A stretch of DNA of 64,000 nt. Origin: Cryptomeria japonica (taxonomy: Eukaryota > Streptophyta > Pinopsida > Cupressales > Cupressaceae). The translations under genes and the position numbers were made by a program. Positions 48,662-59,320 of the stretch are shown here, in pieces; position 1 is the first letter of the stretch; each line of letters starts with the position of its first letter. The notes under the pieces are model-generated. The model searched no databases. It had not been told where the DNA came from and saw nothing but the letters and a program-made list of their open reading frames with translations. The DNA lies in contig NW_026728914.1 of NCBI RefSeq assembly GCF_030272615.1, positions 124,001 to 188,000 of the forward strand, read 5' to 3'.

Positions 48662-50103
48662 TGTTGGCATTGTGTTGTCATTGATGTCAACTCGTATGGG
48701 ATGACCACTTGTAGAAGAGATGTATGTACAACACCTACTATGGAGAAGTATAGGATGTGATACCTTGGATATCACTTTGTGTTGTAGAACACCCATAAGG
48801 TTAGGAGAGTATGTCAAATGGACAAGGTGTTTGAGTATTTGTTTATGGTGAAGAGGCATAATGTTATTTGACTCACATCAACACTAGAAGAGAAGAATGA
48901 ACTAGTATCCTATAAGGTTGCAAAAGAACAATAGGACTCCCACCGGTGGAAGATGCAGTCATCATGTGAAGAATGACCGACAGTGAGTGTGCTCACATCA
49001 GATCTACTAGTGATCAGAGGAAATGCCTTAAGTGCATGAGATCATAGTTATGCACTAGACCGACAGAGAAGGCATGATGAGATGCCAGTACATAAAAAGA
49101 GTGATGTGTTTTTCATTAAGACAAACTGGTTGAAATATGGTCCAAACTAATCAGGAAGAGGGCGAGGCCAAGTAGATCTAGAAAGAGGTAGGTGGCTTGA
49201 TTAAAGATGGAATCTTGCAAAGGTTGATGACATGGTGTCATCAAGAGTGGTAACCAGTATGTAAGTCCACCGGTTATATAAGCAAGGTACATATGCAGAA
49301 GACTCTCACTTTGTAGAATGAACACACTTTGGATATACATGTCTGGAGACCAGTTTAGATGTTTCACTGATAGTTCAAGCAAAGTGCAGACATGAAGAGT
49401 TAACCAGTATAATGAGAGCTATCAACAGGGTTAGTAAACTAGCAGAGAAAAGCAATTGGTAGGGTTTTTGGTCGGTGATCCTATCTAGACCGATTGAAGA
49501 GCTGAGTCAATAGTTAGTTGATGTGAATGCCACATGGTGTCAAAGTGGCAAGCTTGCAAAGGTTGGAGATGTGTAGTGTCGAGTTAGGTATCTCGACAAG
49601 TGTGCATTAATTATGGATCCCATGATTTGTGGATCAGATCTGATGTGCATGGCTTGAGGAAGAATGAATGACAAAGTAGAATCAAGGAGTTGTTGGCACC
49701 TAGATCGAAGCAAGAAGATTGGATTGAAAGAATACCTTAAGAAGGAAACAATAGAGGTATTACTGGCAGTTTGACAAATGTAGGTCGAGTTAAAGGATCA
49801 TGTTTCCCATATCTGGAAAATGTGTTTTAGAAGGCGTAGAAATGGTAAAGATGAACAGATGGACATCAAGGTGATCAGGTCATGCAGGATCTGATTGGAT
49901 TTGGTTTTCCTCGTAGATGGTGAGGAAACCCTAACCGTCCAAATTTTTAATTGGGCTTTGGCGAGAAAATGAGCCTATAAGTATGAAGGCCAAAGAGATT
50001 GTTCATTGCTGCTACATAGAAGAATATAGTGCTATTGCAAGTTAAAAGACTTTTGCAAGTAGAGCAACTCAGCCAAGTTCTCAATGAGAATCTATGAAGA
50101 GAG

Positions 50104-50152
<49 letters not shown>

Positions 50153-50846
50153 CTAGTTGAAGCATTCAACCAGTTAGAGAGAAGAACTGGTAGTGTTGAT
50201 ATTGGCAGAGCAGAAGGGAAGAAGAACTGTAGAGAAGGCAGATTGTGGACCGGTTGAATCAAGCACTGGTAAAGTGTAATGATGTGAGGAGGAGATTCTG
50301 GAAAGAAGAAGAGTAGAAGAGGTGTATTGGTAGGGCTTATCGGTAGAGGAGCAACAGGTGAAGAGAAACAAGAGAAGTGAGTTGGTGTTGCAGAAAAGGT
50401 AACTCACCAACAGAGTAAGGTATTTGAAATGGTTGCAAGATTTACTTGTAACAAGATAGCTACTTATGTATTTGATGTTTACATTATGAACACTGAGTTG
50501 TAGCTTGGTGTAGGGGTTGTAGCTCCTTTGGGTTGTAGCCCATAGATCAGGTAGGGGTTGTAGCTTCATGAGTTGGTGCCCTAAATCAAGGATTGCAGTT
50601 CCTTTGGGTTGTATCCCATAAACAAGTCAGGGGTTGGTGCTCCTTGGGTTTTCCTCATACATACTAGTGTTATGTGATGTGCCCTTGTGTGTGTGTGTGG
50701 ATTTTAGTTATCTCCTTACTAACTGGTAGGTCTACATTATGTTTGATCCATAAACTGGTATGCTCACAAGAATAGATAGAAGGGAAAAGATTTTGAGAAC
50801 CACTGATTCACCCCCTCCCCCTCTCAGTGGTGTATTGTGTCTATCA
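48662..50846 (+). repeat. 3' LTR of E5
   Basis: 2185 bp, TGTTGGCATTGTGTTGTC to TGTGTCTATCA. TATA box GGTTATATAAGC at about 49272. It includes a (GA)n run at 50107-50149 absent from the solo LTR, and the tail CTGATTCACCCCCTCCCCCTCTCAG at about 50802. Confidence 0.9.
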
Positions 50847-51030
50847 ATATATATATAAATATCTAGAGAAGGACAAAAATGGAGAGAGGATAGAGGACAG
50901 TTAGAGACATATAGAAATATGGAGTGATGGGTAGAGAGATGCAAAGAGAGGTAAGAATATATAGATAGGGGAGAGAGATAGAGAGGAATATATGAATAGA
51001 GAGAGAGAGAGAGGGGGAGATAGAGATATT
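50847..51030. repeat. GA/GATA simple sequence right of E5
   Basis: Same composition as 42780-43825, indicating that E5 sits within one simple-sequence block. Confidence 0.7.
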
Positions 51031-51422
51031 TAATTAATTAACTCATGTTTCTCATATAATATAACTCTCTAGAAGGAGAAACTCTCTTCTTATCATTCTT
51101 ATGATGAAGGAGAAATGTATCTAGGTGGCAATAGTTTGCATCATATTTTTTGTTGTAGGAAGATGCAATACAAAAGAATATAATTTGATGATTAATCCTT
51201 CTTTCCTACAAACTATCATGTTGATTTCAAGGGTAAAATATGATAATATTTGTTCTTCTCAATATGCTTTTTCTTGTTCTTTAAATTGTAAGTAATAATG
51301 TATTGAATAAATATTTACATTTATTTTAAAACACTATAAGAAGAGGTTAAAGTCTTGGACACCAAAATTAGATATACTTGATAAAGATTTTAATTTTTGT
51401 TGACCATTTAACACCCCTATTT

Positions 51423-51785
51423 TTAGAAATAGACATAGAGCTGAAAGAAAGTGGGTGAACATACCTTGTCAATGAGAATGGCGTCCAAACAAGTCTCTAT
51501 GAAGGAGACTAATTCATCAAGATGCCTCACATCTTCCATATGAGCAAGCCCAATGGCATTTGAGTAGCAGGAACATTTGTTACCCATTCTATATTTAAAA
51601 TATAAAACTACACTTGGCAAGTCAGAATAGAGCGCAGTATGGCTAGAGAGTTTCTCTCTCTTGTGAAGCTCGGTAATGGTGAGGATCATTGCTTTACAAA
51701 GGAGCTGGGATTCAAAATCAACCTCAAAAATAATGTATGATGGTGACACATTTGCAGAAGAAAGGACGATGGTAGATTAGATTGT
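51423..51785 (-). pseudogene. Unrecognised exon-like ORF
   Basis: A minus-strand frame of about 110 codons with protein-like composition (FESQLLCKAMILTITELHKR, GLAHMEDVRHLDELVSFIET). The coding-like part ends LDAILIDK at about 51466, at a good splice donor (AAGGTATGT). I do not recognise the family. It could be a host exon or a captured gene fragment; the ORF start is not fixed. Confidence 0.4.
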
Positions 51786-52662
51786 TGCTCCATATACAAG
51801 CCTTTATGAATTGCTCATACCATAAGCATACAACCACTTGCAAAATGTTTAGCAAGATTTTTACCCATATCATCACCTTAATGTACTATTCAAATCTCTA
51901 ATAACTGTTTTTTTTTTGCGATAGAAAACTATTCTTTTTGTGATTTTTTTCATTTTTGAATATTACTTGTAATAACTTTGATATATTGAAAGGAATGTGA
52001 GAAATAATTTGCAAACCTATGTTTGTAATTTAATTTTGAAAAAATGACTTTTAATTTATTTTATCATCATGGCTTTAATGTGAGCTAAATATATATTTCA
52101 TGTTTTATATAATATAATTATTAAATATATTTTTTACTAAATTTATATTTTTTAAATGTTAGATATATTATATATTTAATATTTTAAAAATATATATTAT
52201 ATAAAATATAATATATAATAATAATAAATGTAATTTTTTATCAATTTTATATATAAAAAATACAATTAAATATTTTTATCAAAAAAATATTAAATTAAAT
52301 AAAAAACATATTATAATATATAAATAATAGATTTAATATTTATTTTAAAAAATATATATTATGTAGTAAATATTTTTAAATATTCATTATTCAATATGAC
52401 TAGAAGTGAGTCATTTAATGAAATATCTTTTTTTAAACTATGTTCATTTTTTTCCTCGACACATCATTGACAATTTGCTAGAATATGTGTACAATATGAC
52501 ACAGATTTTTATGAATGGTGTAATACACAAGATCATCTAATACGACATATTTGCTACAATATGTCATAGGGAAATATTCCAGATTTACGCTCATTTTCAT
52601 ACCTAACTGGAAAAGAAAATAACTATCTTATTTTCTAAGATAAAATGCCCAACTTATAATAA
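51786..52662. other. AT-rich DNA, no gene seen
   Basis: Runs of TATATTTAATATT-type sequence, especially at 52080-52400. Confidence 0.5.
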
Positions 52663-52691
52663 CTAGTAGTTGCAGGGGAAGTGCCTGCAAC
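52663..52691 (-). other. Candidate Helitron 3' terminus: hairpin and CTAG
   Basis: GTTGCAGG (52669-52676) pairs with CCTGCAAC (52684-52691) across a 7-base loop. On the minus strand two bases follow, then CTAG (52666-52663), then T. Helitrons end in CTRR after a short hairpin and insert between A and T. Confidence 0.5.
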
Positions 52692-53899
52692 AGGAGGCCG
52701 ATAGGTGTGTTTGTTAAGGAGAATGTGTGAGTGATAAAGTTTAGTTAAGGGTAGAATTCTTTAATAGAGTTATACAAAAACAGGTGAGTAGCATGGTTTC
52801 TCAAATTACTTAGTTATCACTTTGTATTTATGTTGTAGAGTCACACATATTAAAAGTTGTGATATTGAGTAGTTTATTGTAGTATTGAGAAGTATATTCT
52901 ACCAGATAACTGAATAAGAAACTTTTATTAAAGTGAAAGAGTTAATTGTTTGCGTACATATCCCAACCAATGGTTGTTCCCAAATTTTAAAATTACCACC
53001 CACCATCCCCCATGCTGTTGTATGCAACATGATGTACTTGAAGAATATGTTATGAATATAGTTATACATTTTTTTTGTAGGCTATATTGTTCCCAACCAA
53101 ATTTTTTTGTTGAACCCAAAGTCTTGTTGTTATCCACCTTCCATCCCCCATGCTAGTAAGAGAAACATGTTATATAACCTTTTGTTGAAATGCATGTGAT
53201 TTATATGATGAAAGACCTGCATCAGTTTTTCATTTATACATGTTAGTTTTGGATAATATACAAAATTGGTGAAGTTAAAAACTTTGAAATCCTTGCAAAT
53301 TTGAAAGAAAGTATTTTTTAGTAATATAATACTTGATGAATGTGTAATTGCAGAATTGGAATTTCCTGTATGATGCATGTGAGTAGTTGTTTGTTGTGAG
53401 GCAGTTTTTTGCAGTGAAGAGAACCTAAAAGTGGGAGCGGTTGGTAGAGAGAGAAGGGAGTTAATGTTGAATTGAATAATAGCTACAGATTTAAAACCTT
53501 GAAAAGGCATATAGGTACTTTACAGATTGAAAACAAATAGTAGAAGAATCTACCTTGCAAAGTGAAACCTTTCATTGCTTGGAGTAGATGGAATAGCCTT
53601 GAAAATTGCTTGCAAAGTGAAAGTTGCGACTCTCACAAACAGTTAAGTAACAGAAACAAAGCAGGAATGCTGCAAGCACATGATAGGAGAAAATAATCAT
53701 TTTATAAAGAAAAGGTAATACATAACAAAAATGTTTTTAAATAAAACATAATGTTACCTTGCAAATTCAAACCATTAGCGGTGGTAAGTTTACAACAAAG
53801 GCAAGTAACTAGGAAAAGAGTCACAACGATAACAAAATTGACCAATCTATGTAAATATTTGTAGAGTGAAAATTGGAGATTGAAATATTGGCATCAACA

Positions 53900-54030
53900 A
53901 CATAACAAATTACATTTAAAGGTTGCAAACACGCATAAATGAAGTTTCCATTCGTGCATAGCCTTGAGGACAAAATCATTAAAGACATCATTAAAGGCAG
54001 CATGTCTTGGGAAGCGGACCGCAAAATAGT
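53900..54030 (-). pseudogene. Possible exon, unknown protein
   Basis: A minus-strand frame contains FAVRFPRHAAFNDVFNDFV and then KAMHEWKLHL, which looks like real protein, but I cannot assign a family. It lies downstream of the PIF1 exon in the Helitron-like remnant. Confidence 0.25.
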
Positions 54031-54184
54031 TATAAGTTAATGCAAAATTTAATTAACAACAGAATGGTCAAAACCTAAATACCTGTCAAAGTACCATAAC
54101 CAAAGTTACAATTTTGCAAACACAACAAACCTTAAAATAACAAACAAATGTGTCAAATTGAACATGTCTGTTGGAAACTGGAAG

Positions 54185-55215
54185 GGGTGAAAACTATGAA
54201 TAGTTAGAGAACATGAACAAAGAAAGAAACCTGAAAGCAAAGGACAAAATATTTGAAGAGTGTTACATACCTTCAAATTATTGAAGTTGGTGTATTGGTT
54301 GTTTTTTTTGAAAGTTGATGTTCATAAAGTGTAAAACCTATGAAATGGAAGAGGTGCAGTTAAAGAACAATCTTGTATCTGTACATTATTAGTTAATATT
54401 AAATGTATTGAACAAGTGAAATAGTAGAGAGAAGTTGTATTAGTACATAGTATAATGCTTACCAATTGCAAATAGTGTTGCAGTGAGCGAATAGCATGAC
54501 AAACTATTATATGTGTTAACACCTCTTAAAGAATAATAGCTGTGAAGAATCATGTATTAGTACATCATTGGTTTACATAAAATGTATGGAACAAGTGATA
54601 TGGAAGAGAGAATCTTGTAATAGTACATGAAAGTAACGATATTGTTGAATAGGGTGTAGCTGTTATGTTTGTACCATTTTTGTTGCAAAGTTGCAACATG
54701 CAAAAGGGTTCTCCAGTTCTACAGTCATTCATTGTGCTGTAGATCCTGGAAAGTAGAAATATAGTTTTGTGATTGGTGAAAATTGTGAAGAGTTAGAGAA
54801 CATGAACAAAGTAACAAGCATGAAAGTAGAGAACAGGGAATTTGAAGATTGTTACATACCTTTAAATTACCGAAAATGGTAGAGAGAATGTTGTAGTGGT
54901 ACATTCCATAATACTGACCAATTGTAAATAGTGGTGTTGCGAGTAAATGGCATGACAAATCATTATGTGTGTAAAACCTATTAAAGTACAACATTAGTCA
55001 GTATGAAATGTATTGAACAAGTGATATGGTAGAGAGAATCTTGTAATAGTACATGAAAGTAACGAAATTTGTGAACAGGGAGTAGGTGCTACATGTGTGC
55101 CTTTTTTCTTGCAGACTTGGGCCTTGGAAAAGGCAATATTTACTTCTACACTCATTAATTGTGTTGTAGATCCTGGGAAGTAGAAATATTGTTTTGTGAT
55201 GATACAGTGAAAAGA
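54185..55215. repeat. Diverged tandem repeats in the Helitron-like remnant
   Basis: Several phrases recur in order: GTAGAGAGAATCTTGTAATAGTACATG (about 54606, as GGAAGAGAG..., and 55028), TAGATCCTGG(A/G)AAGTAGAAATAT (54741, 55168) and GTTAGAGAACATGAACAAAG (54199, 54791). Units are about 425 bp; the first is about 165 bp longer. Confidence 0.75.
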
Positions 55216-55260
55216 AGATATACAACATATGAAAACACGATAAAGATTAGATTTGCATAC

Positions 55261-56245
55261 CTGATTCTGTTTGTTCTAGTAGGTATGCTTGTTTTGTGCT
55301 GTGTGAAAGCTCCTGCAACCGGGCTTCCTCTGTCTTTCGAAGTACTGTTGATGTTGCACTTTTCAATCAGGAGTACCTTTGGTAGCTAAAGTTTGGTTGT
55401 ATACGTAGATGTTCAATTGCTTTTACTCTTGAAAGGGCTGTGAATGTTAGGCCTTGTTTCTCTATTTTGCCGATGTCAACTGTGGCCAAGTCTAGTGTCA
55501 ACCCCTATGATTTGTGAATTGAAATGCCCCATGCCATTGCTAGTGGAATTTGTGTTCTGTTTCCTCTATTAATTGGTGGAATTGGGACATGTTTTACATT
55601 GTGTAGATCCCATGAAGGCCCAGTATAATGTTTGAAGAGAACAACAACATATTTTGGCAAATCAGGTGGTTTTGAACCTGCAGTGTAGACAATTTGTTTG
55701 ATCTACCCCAAAGCACCATTCACAAGGCCAACTTCTATCCATAGATTTGCAATAAGCATAATTTCCTGGTCTATAAAAAGAAGAACTTCAAATGCTAGTT
55801 GTTCTTCTTGGTGTGCCTGGTTATCTCTTTGATGTGCAATGATTGTTGTTACACATGCAATGGGTGAGTGCAATTGTGTTAACATTTTAATGTTGTGTGC
55901 ACTCAAAGTTGCATTAGTTGCAAACAAATGCTTCTGTTGGTTGAAGTGATTATTTTCATCAAGTGACAAAGCATGGGTTGACCGCAACTAGAGGGATTCC
56001 CAACCTATTTGCAATGGTGTTGAGTTGCGGATGTTAAGCAATATTTCACAGAATCTTATGTGTGAAGAACTTGTGCCTTGTTGACGAAATGGAATATCCA
56101 AGGTGACAACAGTATTGAATGTGTGCGATAGAGCTAGTGCCATTGAGTGAGATGCATATAATGGCCTATCCATAACTGGCAGAAGCTATGCAAGATCACC
56201 AACCAAAATGAGTGAGATACCTGCAAATGATTCATGTTGTCTAGT
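55261..56245 (-). pseudogene. PIF1-type helicase, C-terminal half
   Basis: Read on the minus strand: ILVGDLA, TAG, LLPV (motif III region, 56215-56177), then ALSHTFNTVVTLDIPFRQQG, ANLWIEVGLVNGALG (about 55745-55703), QIPLAMAWGISIHKS, TAG, GLTLDLATVD (motif V) and GLTFTALSR (motif VI, about 55448-55422), ending ...EEARLQELSH. An exon-type donor (CAGGTATGC) lies at 55261-55253. PIF1 unwinds DNA and is the helicase part of Helitron transposases. At least five stops, mostly TAG where Gln is expected. Walker A and motif II are missing beyond 56245. It differs clearly from the copy at 2742. Confidence 0.85.
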
Positions 56246-56310
56246 GGGAAAAGCTTCTCATAATCTTTTATCAATCTTAATGAGTAATCGAGGGAAAAGC
56301 TTCTTGTTTG

Positions 56311-57822
56311 TAGAGAGAGTAAAATGTATTTATAGGGAAGGAAAGATTATATTCACAGATGTTTACACATAGGAACAATTTTATGCTTTATGCTCACAAA
56401 AAGAGTAAAACAAGATCTATACACAAATGAATAAATTTATATTCACAGAGAATATTTATTCACGGAAAAATAAAAAATATGAGAAGTAATATTTATACAC
56501 AAGTAATCATATGCTCACAGAAATAAGTTTATTCACATGAAAGTAATAAAATAAATAAATTAAGGATTTATACATAGATGATCAACATATATTCAAAGAA
56601 AGATAAGTTTATTCACATGGAGATAATTACATATGGAAAATAAGATTTTTTTTTTACAAAGATCTTTTCTAGATTTTAAAATTCAAGAAAGCAAAAGCAA
56701 AGATTTGATTTTTCTTTCTTTTTCTCTAAAACAGATTAAATATATAAAAAGAATATTCATATGCATTTTTCTGAAAAAGAACTTTTATCTGTGTATTACT
56801 TTTTTTTATTTAGTTATTTTTATTTATAATGAAAGTAGATTTTCTTTTGATTAATCTTTCTAAACAATTAAGATGAGCACTTTTTTTTTTATATAAATGA
56901 AGATTCCAGAGAGATAAAATCTATATATAAAAAAAAATACAAAATTTTCACATTTAAATGAGAGAATGCAAGGGATGAGAACCTGGATTGTCGAAGCTTG
57001 ATGTTGAGTCCAATCTTCCAGCTATCCTTCTTAGATCCTTCCTTGTGGCTTCATGAAAAATTATTCAACCAAACTTAAAAGAAACCTACTATACAAGTGA
57101 CTACCAAATTCTACTCCTACCAACAAGAACAAGAACTCTAGAAAATTTCTTTTCATTCCCAAACTATGAACTCTTTTTTTGAAAGATTTGCATACATTAT
57201 ATAGAAAAGATGCACCAATTCCACTATCAAGATAATTAATTGAAAATGGAGGTTATTTTCTAAAATTGGTTTCATGCAAAATTGATTGATCACTTGGTGG
57301 AGGAGTTACATGCAAGAATATGCAACTTGAATTTTACCTCTAGAAGCTTCTATTTCCTCCTACAACATGTGCTAAATTAACATATTGAGAAAATAAGAAT
57401 TTTCAAAATTAATTTCATGCAAAATGATTGTTGTCATAGTGGGGGTTACACTTGACCATGCATTTGAAATTCAAATTTGAATTCTCCCCCAAAAATGCAT
57501 TTTGTAACTCCTTTGTCATAAAAATGTCATGAATAGAGTTATTGTTGTCATAGAATAATTTTGTAACTCCCATGTCATATATTTGATAAATATAATATTT
57601 ATTCTTTAATATTTTAAATTTTAAATTTCTTTTCTAGAATCTTCTTATTTCTCCTAGACCATGTGCTCAATTAGGATATTGAGAAACTAAGCAATTTTTA
57701 AATAAATTATGACCTCATGTGTGTGTCACCACCTAAATTCCTTTTTATTTAAAAACTTCAACCTCATTTCAATTTCTCTTTTCTTTCTAACATTACTCAT
57801 AAAATTAATATTATAATAGTAG

Positions 57823-57877
<55 letters not shown>

Positions 57878-57942
57878 TCTATTTTTATTATTATTATTAA
57901 TAATAACAAGTCATAGCAAGGTCCAAAAAGAGGGTTATGACA
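56311..57942 (-). repeat. Partial 3' LTR of a minus-strand gypsy element (E6)
   Basis: The minus strand starts TGTCATAACCC at 57942, right after a polypurine tract. The region 56311-57216 matches 63088-64000 closely, with few changes and small indels. At 56311 the match stops abruptly beside the PIF1 remnant, so at least 3.7 kb of this LTR is missing. It includes a (TAA)n/(TTA)n palindromic run at 57813-57908. Confidence 0.8.
57813..57908. repeat. (TAA)n-(TTA)n simple repeat
   Basis: TAA units to about 57848 followed by TTA units; together they form a near-perfect palindrome. Confidence 0.9.
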
Positions 57943-57957
57943 TCCTTCCCCCCTTAA
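57943..57957 (-). promoter_or_regulatory. Polypurine tract of E6
   Basis: The minus strand reads TTTAAGGGGGGAAGGA directly before TGTCATAACCC, typical of plant gypsy elements. Confidence 0.85.
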
Positions 57958-59306
57958 ATTGTGCATCATCTCGATGCACTAATTATAACCTTAAAAAGAG
58001 TTACTAATTCAAAATGTTTAGAACGAAAGTGAAAACATATGTTGCATCATAATTGAGTCTTCCCATGTAGTATTCCTTTTATCATATTGATTCCATTATA
58101 CTTGAATAGAATAATCTCTTTGTTGCACAATTGGTATTGGCGCTTCTCCAAGACTCTTAATGGCTCTATCATTATTCCCCCTGATTCCTAAGAGGATCAT
58201 TCCTTCTTCAAACGTTAGTGGATAAGTTATAATATTGTATCCATCCCTTTGATCTTGATTATGATGTGGCTTCTTTCAGATAAATTATTCTATTGATCCT
58301 TGTTGAAGTTTTCTTTTCCCTTGATTCATGTTTCGTCTTAAATGAATGATTCATGTTAAATTTTTATCTCGTTATTGCTCTGGCTTGAATCTTCCTTTAT
58401 TGTTCTTTCAAGTACTTCCTTCATGCCTACGAGTCTATGCACATCAACTTCTGCCCAAGTTGGTATTGATACCCCAAAATGAACTTTTTGATTTGACCCT
58501 TCTCATCTTTTTACACATATGTACAGACTTTAACAATTTGACAAACTTAATTCGATATTGTTGAACTGTCAAAGCCCCTTGTCGAAGATTATGGAATTAT
58601 GTTACCTTCTCATTGAAGAAAAATTGTGATAGCCTCCTCTTATGAAAATGGTGAATAAATTGATCTCATGTGATTATATCCTTGTTATACCCATTTGTTC
58701 CTTAGTATTAGTCCAGTAACAAGCTGCATCTCTAGTGAGTTGATAGGAAACCCCATAATGTCTTAATTGTTTCACTAAAGTCCTTTAGTTCAATGTATTT
58801 TCCCTTTTCATTCAACCAATCATCAGCTCCTTCACCTATTTCTTTCCTTCAAACTTAGGTTGGTTAATTTCCTTGAAATCCTTAAATAGCTCCAACATAT
58901 TGTTTTCCCTCATTTATTCAACCATTTCCAAGTTCTCATTTTCAATCCCACTTCTATTTATTTGATGTCATTTTGCCTTGCTCTATGGTCCTGCATTGAT
59001 TTTTCCATGGAGTTGATCTCATCCCTTTTCTTAGTTAATATGTTGATTATATTTTTGACTTCTTGTTTCATTATTCCTTTAGTCTAGTTGATTCCATCAT
59101 TGGTAGCTTAATTTTGACTCCTTGAAGTGGTGGTATGCTTTGCTCTTCCACTTTATTTACCCTCTAGGTCTTCTTGAAATTTGAATTTCTCATTTAGTTC
59201 TTGATTTAATATATAGTGATTTACCTCTACAACCTTCAACTACTTCCAAGATACTCTTCAAGGTTGCATAAGTTGAAGTGAGCTCAAGGCCTAGACTTGA
59301 ACCTTC
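57958..59306 (-). pseudogene. Gag remnant of E6 joined to an integrase C-terminal scrap
   Basis: Minus-strand translation near 58890-58845 gives FKEINQPKFEGKK, and near 58590-58528 RQGALTVQQYRIKFVKLLKS, both typical of the gypsy gag (Retrotrans_gag) domain. MKEVLERTIKEDSSQSNNE follows (about 58430-58370). Near 58110-58060 a different frame reads NQYDKRNTTWEDS, resembling the integrase C-terminal/chromodomain-like WKG-x-x-x-x-x-x-TWE phrase of chromoviruses. Protease, RT, RNase H and the integrase core are missing: the whole internal part is only 1.35 kb. Many stops. This is a deletion derivative or a TR-GAG-like non-autonomous element. Confidence 0.7.
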
Positions 59307-59318
59307 GCTCTGATACCA
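59307..59318 (-). promoter_or_regulatory. Primer binding site of E6 (initiator-Met type)
   Basis: The + strand GCTCTGATACCA is the reverse complement of TGGTATCAGAGC, two bases from the LTR end (GGGTTACTACA on the minus strand). Confidence 0.9.
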
Positions 59319-59320
59319 CA

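Larger units (their letters stand above)
43826..50846 (+). mobile_element. E5: rearranged pol-less LTR element (3' internal end, LTR, gag, 3' internal end, LTR)
   Basis: The segment 43826-44742 is a second copy of 47747-48661, the internal sequence that normally precedes the 3' LTR. It is followed by an LTR start (44743), which after about 1.16 kb passes directly into a gag ORF with no LTR end or PBS. The gag is followed by a second copy of the internal end and a full LTR (48662-50846). This looks like two copies fused by unequal recombination plus a deletion. No pol motif is present. The left edge at about 43826 adjoins GA-rich simple sequence. Confidence 0.8.
52663..56310 (-). mobile_element. 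Helitron-like remnant, 3' end to PIF1 domain
   Basis: On the minus strand a PIF1 helicase (56240-55261) is followed by about 2.6 kb of non-coding DNA with tandem repeats. It ends in an 8-bp hairpin and CTAG with T as the next base, the canonical Helitron 3' end and insertion preference. The 5' part (Rep and helicase N-terminus) is missing; the minus-strand sequence upstream switches at 56311 to a gypsy LTR. That the helicase and the end belong to one element is inferred from orientation. Confidence 0.5.

Noticed and set aside
53130-53510. 126-codon minus-strand ORF
   Set aside because: No motif recognised, low-complexity residues, and not supported by splice-like sites; left unassigned.
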